Assembly: GCA_012032475.1 (NCBI GenBank)
Contig: JAAUSY010000007.1
Location: 1-50,060, forward strand
Reading direction: 5' to 3'
Length of the DNA: 50,060 bases
Source of the DNA: Chloroflexaceae bacterium
GTDB taxonomy: Bacteria > Chloroflexota > Chloroflexia > Chloroflexales > Chloroflexaceae
In this document: in pieces, positions 46,106-50,060 of the stretch
Layout: every line of letters starts with the position of its first letter
Position numbering within the stretch: position 1 is the first letter of the stretch
Made by a program: the position numbers and the translations under genes
The notes under the pieces: generated by a model
The model's input: the letters and a program-made list of their open reading frames with translations, nothing else
Databases searched by the model: none
Told to the model about the DNA's origin: nothing

Positions 46106-47080
46106 CTAGAACAGACCAGAACGGAACGCCCCCTTGACGGGAACCGGCTCCAGGGCTGGTTGTCCCGTGTCCTGATGGGTAGTCAGTGTTTGGAGCCGTT
46201 CTTGCAGGTTGTCACCGCCGCAACCGCTTTCGCCCGGCACCCCGATAGCATCGGCGCGGCACTGGGTGCAGCTCCGGAACTGGTTGATGATGGTGGCACA
46301 CTCGTCGCGCACCTGGTTGAGCAGGTCGGGCGACGGGGCTGGCAGGTGCCCGAACTTCGATTCGGGCAGCGGAATGAGCGGCATAATGTTCATAATGTAG
46401 GCCCCCAGGTCTCGGACGGTGTGGGCAACATCGGTCAGGTGATGGTCATTGATGCCGGGCATCAGGATGGCATTCACCTTGACGATCATGCCACGCCGGG
46501 CGGCCAACCGCAGTCCCTCAAGCTGGTTGCGGCTCAGGATTTCAAAGGCTTCCCGTCCGTGGTAGAGGCGGCCCTGGTAGCGCACCCCGTGGTAAATCTG
46601 CGCCCCTATCTCCGGGTCAATCGCGTTGATGGTGATGGTCACCGTGGTGACTCGCGCCTGGTGCAGGGCTTCGATTTTTTCGGGCAGCAACAGCCCGTTG
46701 GTAGACATACAGCGCGTCAGGGTCGGGAACGCCTCTCGCGCCATCTGGAACGTCTCAAGTGTTTCGTCATTCGCCAGGGCATCGCCAGGCCCGGCAATGC
46801 CAAGCACGCGAATGCGCGGCTCCAACTCCAGCGCTCTGGCGGTTGTTTCGATGGCCTGCGCGGGTGAGATAACCCGCACGGTCACCCCAGGGCGGTTTTC
46901 GTTCGGGCAGGCGTACTTGCGCACGCAGTAGTTACACTGGATGTTGCACTTTGGGGCAACCGGAACGTGAATCCGTCCGAAGGTGCGGTGGGCCTGGGTG
47001 CTGTAGCAAGGGTGCTCGCTCAGGGCCGGTTTGCACCGTCCCCCTCGGTATTCGATAAAGTCTGCGTACTGCGTCTTCAT
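46106..47080 (-). CDS. nifB: nitrogenase cofactor biosynthesis protein NifB (radical SAM), no NifX domain
   Basis: 324 residues. Builds the NifB-co precursor of FeMo-co. The radical SAM cluster is C45-NIQ-C49-NY-C52; HPCYSTQAHRTFGRIHVPVA and KYACPNENRPGV follow, and GIAGPGDALAND is the SAM-binding GGE-equivalent. Auxiliary-cluster cysteines are HPC and SCTQCRADAIG near the C-terminus. It ends without the NifX/NafY-like domain found in proteobacterial NifB. GAGAGGG lies before ATG 47080. It lies between nifH and nifD, the order known from Roseiflexus and Oscillochloris. Confidence 0.95.
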   Translation of the reverse strand: MKTQYADFIEYRGGRCKPALSEHPCYSTQAHRTFGRIHVPVAPKCNIQCNYCVRKYACPNENRPGVTVRVISPAQAIETTARALELEPRIRVLGIAGPGDALANDETLETFQMAREAFPTLTRCMSTNGLLLPEKIEALHQARVTTVTITINAIDPEIGAQIYHGVRYQGRLYHGREAFEILSRNQLEGLRLAARRGMIVKVNAILMPGINDHHLTDVAHTVRDLGAYIMNIMPLIPLPESKFGHLPAPSPDLLNQVRDECATIINQFRSCTQCRADAIGVPGESGCGGDNLQERLQTLTTHQDTGQPALEPVPVKGAFRSGLF

Positions 47081-47192
47081 AGGTGATGACCCTCTCTGAA
47101 GTCAGGTGACCGAGAACCGGTGACGGGAGCCGGTGATACGGGTGATACGGGTGTAGTGGTCGCCTGTTCCCGGTCTCTTCCCGAAACTCATC

Positions 47193-48278
<1,086 letters not shown>

Positions 48279-48561
48279 CTACCGTTCCAATGAAAGTGAG
48301 TACGAATAACTCGTCATGAGCTATTCCTGCATTCGCAGGGTGATGGGGCGCGGGACATTGCCCTTTTTGGCGTCGTTACCACACGATGAGTCGTGTTCTG
48401 GTGAGCCGTCATGACTCTCTGAGGAACGAAGGATTCCATACGGTTCTTCTGATACTTCTTTGCATTGGAGATAATCGGTATGATGGGTGTCATCCTGATG
48501 GTTTCCTTCGGTTGGGCACGTTTCGGTGTCCTTTCGGACGGTACCCGGTGTGTTCTGTACT

Positions 48562-48577
48562 CTATCGTACACGATAG
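48562..48577. promoter_or_regulatory. perfect inverted repeat beside an AT-rich stretch
   Basis: CTATCGT-AC-ACGATAG, 7-bp arms with a 2-base centre, followed by an AT-rich tract (48598-48622) that stands out from the GC-rich surroundings. It could be an operator for the nif promoter region. No confident -10/-35 pair could be set. Confidence 0.4.
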
Positions 48578-48704
48578 GGGGAGGTGTAAACTACGGTTAA
48601 ACAATATAAATATTTCATTTCGGGTTTGGATAAAGTGTCCAGAGGAGAGTGGATTGGGAGCAATCAATCGCAGGCAATGACCCGGAGGCGATATCGTGGT
48701 GATA

Positions 48705-50060
48705 TCATCCGGATCGGGGAGTGCTCCCCGGCGCCGGCTGCGCCCGCTGCACGCGGCAGATGGTGGCAAACGGGCAGCTACGCGGGCACGCCCGAATCGG
48801 ACGCACCGGAAAAGCACCGCCCCGAACGCTCGTGACAACCTCGGTGATGCGGTCCATCAATACCGCCAGGGCCCGGTCGCGTTCGCGGTCGGTGAGGGGA
48901 GGGCTATATTTGCCGCTGCCCAGGTGGAAGAACGCGGCCCGCTCCACCCGCGTCCCCGGACGGATGACCTGCTCGACCGCCAGCACATAGAGCGAGAGTT
49001 GCACGTCTCGCCCTTCCAGCGTGTCGCGCAGCGCCCGAACCTTGCTGCTGCTCTTGTAGTCCAGCAGGGCCAGCCTGCCGCTCTGGTGCAGGTCCACACG
49101 GTCAACCCGCCCCACCACCAGCACCGGGCCGGCGGGTGTCTCCAGGCAGAGGGGGCCGTTTTCCGAATCTGCCCCGATGCCGAAACCCTTCTCGACTTCG
49201 ACCGGGCGAAACGCCGCCCATTCCCCCCCTTCGCGCACGGCCCGGCGGATGGCCTGTACCAACCGCCGCCGAACATCGGCCTGTTCCCACCCCCAGAACG
49301 CCCCCGGAGCAAACCCGTAGCGAGCCGGGGCATGCGCCAGCACCTCGTCAATCGCGTGATGCAGTGCCTCCAGGATGGCCTTCTCGTGGTCGGTTGCCAG
49401 GGGGCGTTGTGCCAGTATCCACCCCTGCCCGGCCTGCGAAAGGATATCGTGGTAGATACGACCGCGCCCGGCGCTCTCCAACCCTTCTTCTGGCTCGGCC
49501 CGTCGCTCCAAACCAAGCACATGGGCCGCCGCAAAGCGGAACGGGCAGGTCAGGTAGTCGTTGAACCGGGTGACGCTCCAGCGGTAGTCTGGCCCGAACC
49601 GTTCGGCCACTTCGGCCACTAGCCGGGGGTCTTCGAGCATTCCCTCAAATGGGCCATACGTCGAACGGTCGGGGCTTTCGCGGGTCTGCTCCATCCGGCA
49701 GGCAAAGGTGATGTGCTCCCGCAGCGGCAGGATAGACCGTCCCCACGGCTGCTCCGCCACCCCATCCACGTCTTCCCACGTTCCCTTCCCCGCCATCACC
49801 GCCACCAGGGCTTCCTGGGGCGAGGCGGCGTCCTTCAGCGCTGGCACGCTGCCAGCCGGCACCCGCACCAGCGGAACGCTGCCCGGCTGCACCAGACGGA
49901 GCAGGGCAATCAGGTAGGGCGAGGGGGGGGAGCGGGTTGCCCTGCTCGTCCAGGTAGGTTCGGGTCAGGGTGAGGCGTGCGCCGGGCCAGCGCCACCGTT
50001 TCATAGAAGAGCGGAGCGGCTCGATCGGGCGGGGTCGGGGCGGGGGAGCACCGACCCCCG
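48705..50060 (-). CDS. AddB-like PD-(D/E)XK nuclease/helicase, C-terminal part, two frameshifts
   Basis: The gene runs out of the window at its 5' end. The visible part corresponds to the end of the helicase-like region (DRAAPLFYETVALAR, ARLTLTRTYLDEQGNPLPP, SPYLIALLRL) followed by the nuclease domain: SVTRFNDYLTCPFRFAAAHV, VVGRVDRVDLHQSGRLALLD with YKSSS, and a C-terminal CPRSCPFATIC. The four cysteines (one before, three after the nuclease core) match the iron-sulfur clasp of AddB and related nucleases. One extra base near 49981 and one in the G8 run 49923-49930 break the frame. AddB acts in double-strand-break processing. A hairpin (48682-48712) overlaps the stop. Confidence 0.82.

Noticed and set aside
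48386..48680. Two overlapping short plus-strand frames in the nifH upstream region
   Set aside because: They overlap each other in different frames, have no ribosome-binding site and no similarity I can name.
48314..48838. Open frame of 174 codons on the minus strand between the AddB-like gene and nifH
   Set aside because: It overlaps the end of the AddB-like gene, has no ribosome-binding site, and its composition does not look like protein.

Overview
The window (about 60% GC, protein coding on both strands, no rRNA, tRNA, CRISPR array or insertion sequence seen) looks like the chromosome of a filamentous Chloroflexota bacterium of the Chloroflexales type (Roseiflexus, Oscillochloris or Chloroploca relatives). 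The pointers are a compact nifH-nifB-nifD-nifK cluster without nifEN, secreted proteins with Chloroflexota-style 'GGL..FGYPIT' repeats and a C-terminal YLPLVVR tail, and an operon that resembles chlorosome-envelope genes (two small paralogous proteins, an ArsA-like protein and a type II NADH dehydrogenase). The genus assignment is inference.

Layout. 1-8.1 kb: the end of an FHA protein, two secreted proteins, a family-4 glycosyltransferase and a secreted glycoside hydrolase (cell surface and polysaccharide). 8.2-16.4 kb: a PAS protein, cis-prenyltransferase (uppS), then three tandem signalling genes: REC-GAF-GAF-HD-GYP, REC-PAS-GAF-GGDEF and a hybrid histidine kinase, which together can break down, make and control c-di-GMP. 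16.6-22.7 kb: a small unknown gene, a tail-anchored TPR protein, B12-dependent methionine synthase with a near-consensus promoter, and a Uma2-family nuclease-like protein. 22.8-26 kb: peroxiredoxin plus a small membrane protein, divergent from fabI; tgt converges on fabI. 26-31.2 kb, minus strand: ArsA-like protein, then two small paralogues, NDH-2, M23 peptidase and tgt in close order. 31.4-34.4 kb: cNMP-binding protein, PfkB-type sugar kinase, methyltransferase and a membrane protein. 34.6-40.5 kb: an efflux-type adaptor with an ABC ATPase, a polytopic membrane protein and glycogen branching enzyme. 40.5-48.1 kb: a ModB-like permease, an RHH/HNH-like zinc protein, a 72-residue orphan, a 75-residue protein downstream of nifK, and nifKDBH (all minus except the orphan). 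48.7 kb to the end: an AddB-like nuclease, cut by the window edge.

Two things run through the whole window. First, at least nine genuine genes positions show single-base frameshifts (eight genes, nine indels), most in G or C runs. These include nifH, so they are more likely sequence errors than pseudogenes. Second, the spaces between genes carry short tandem repeats; one degenerate 7-bp family (consensus about GYGRYGA) recurs at five gene boundaries and supplies several stop codons. Promoters often show an extended -10 (TGnTATAAT type). The most interesting regions are the ArsA-like/small-protein/NDH-2 operon with its own promoter and dyad, the structured and repeat-bearing leader of nifH, and the heptamer repeat family.
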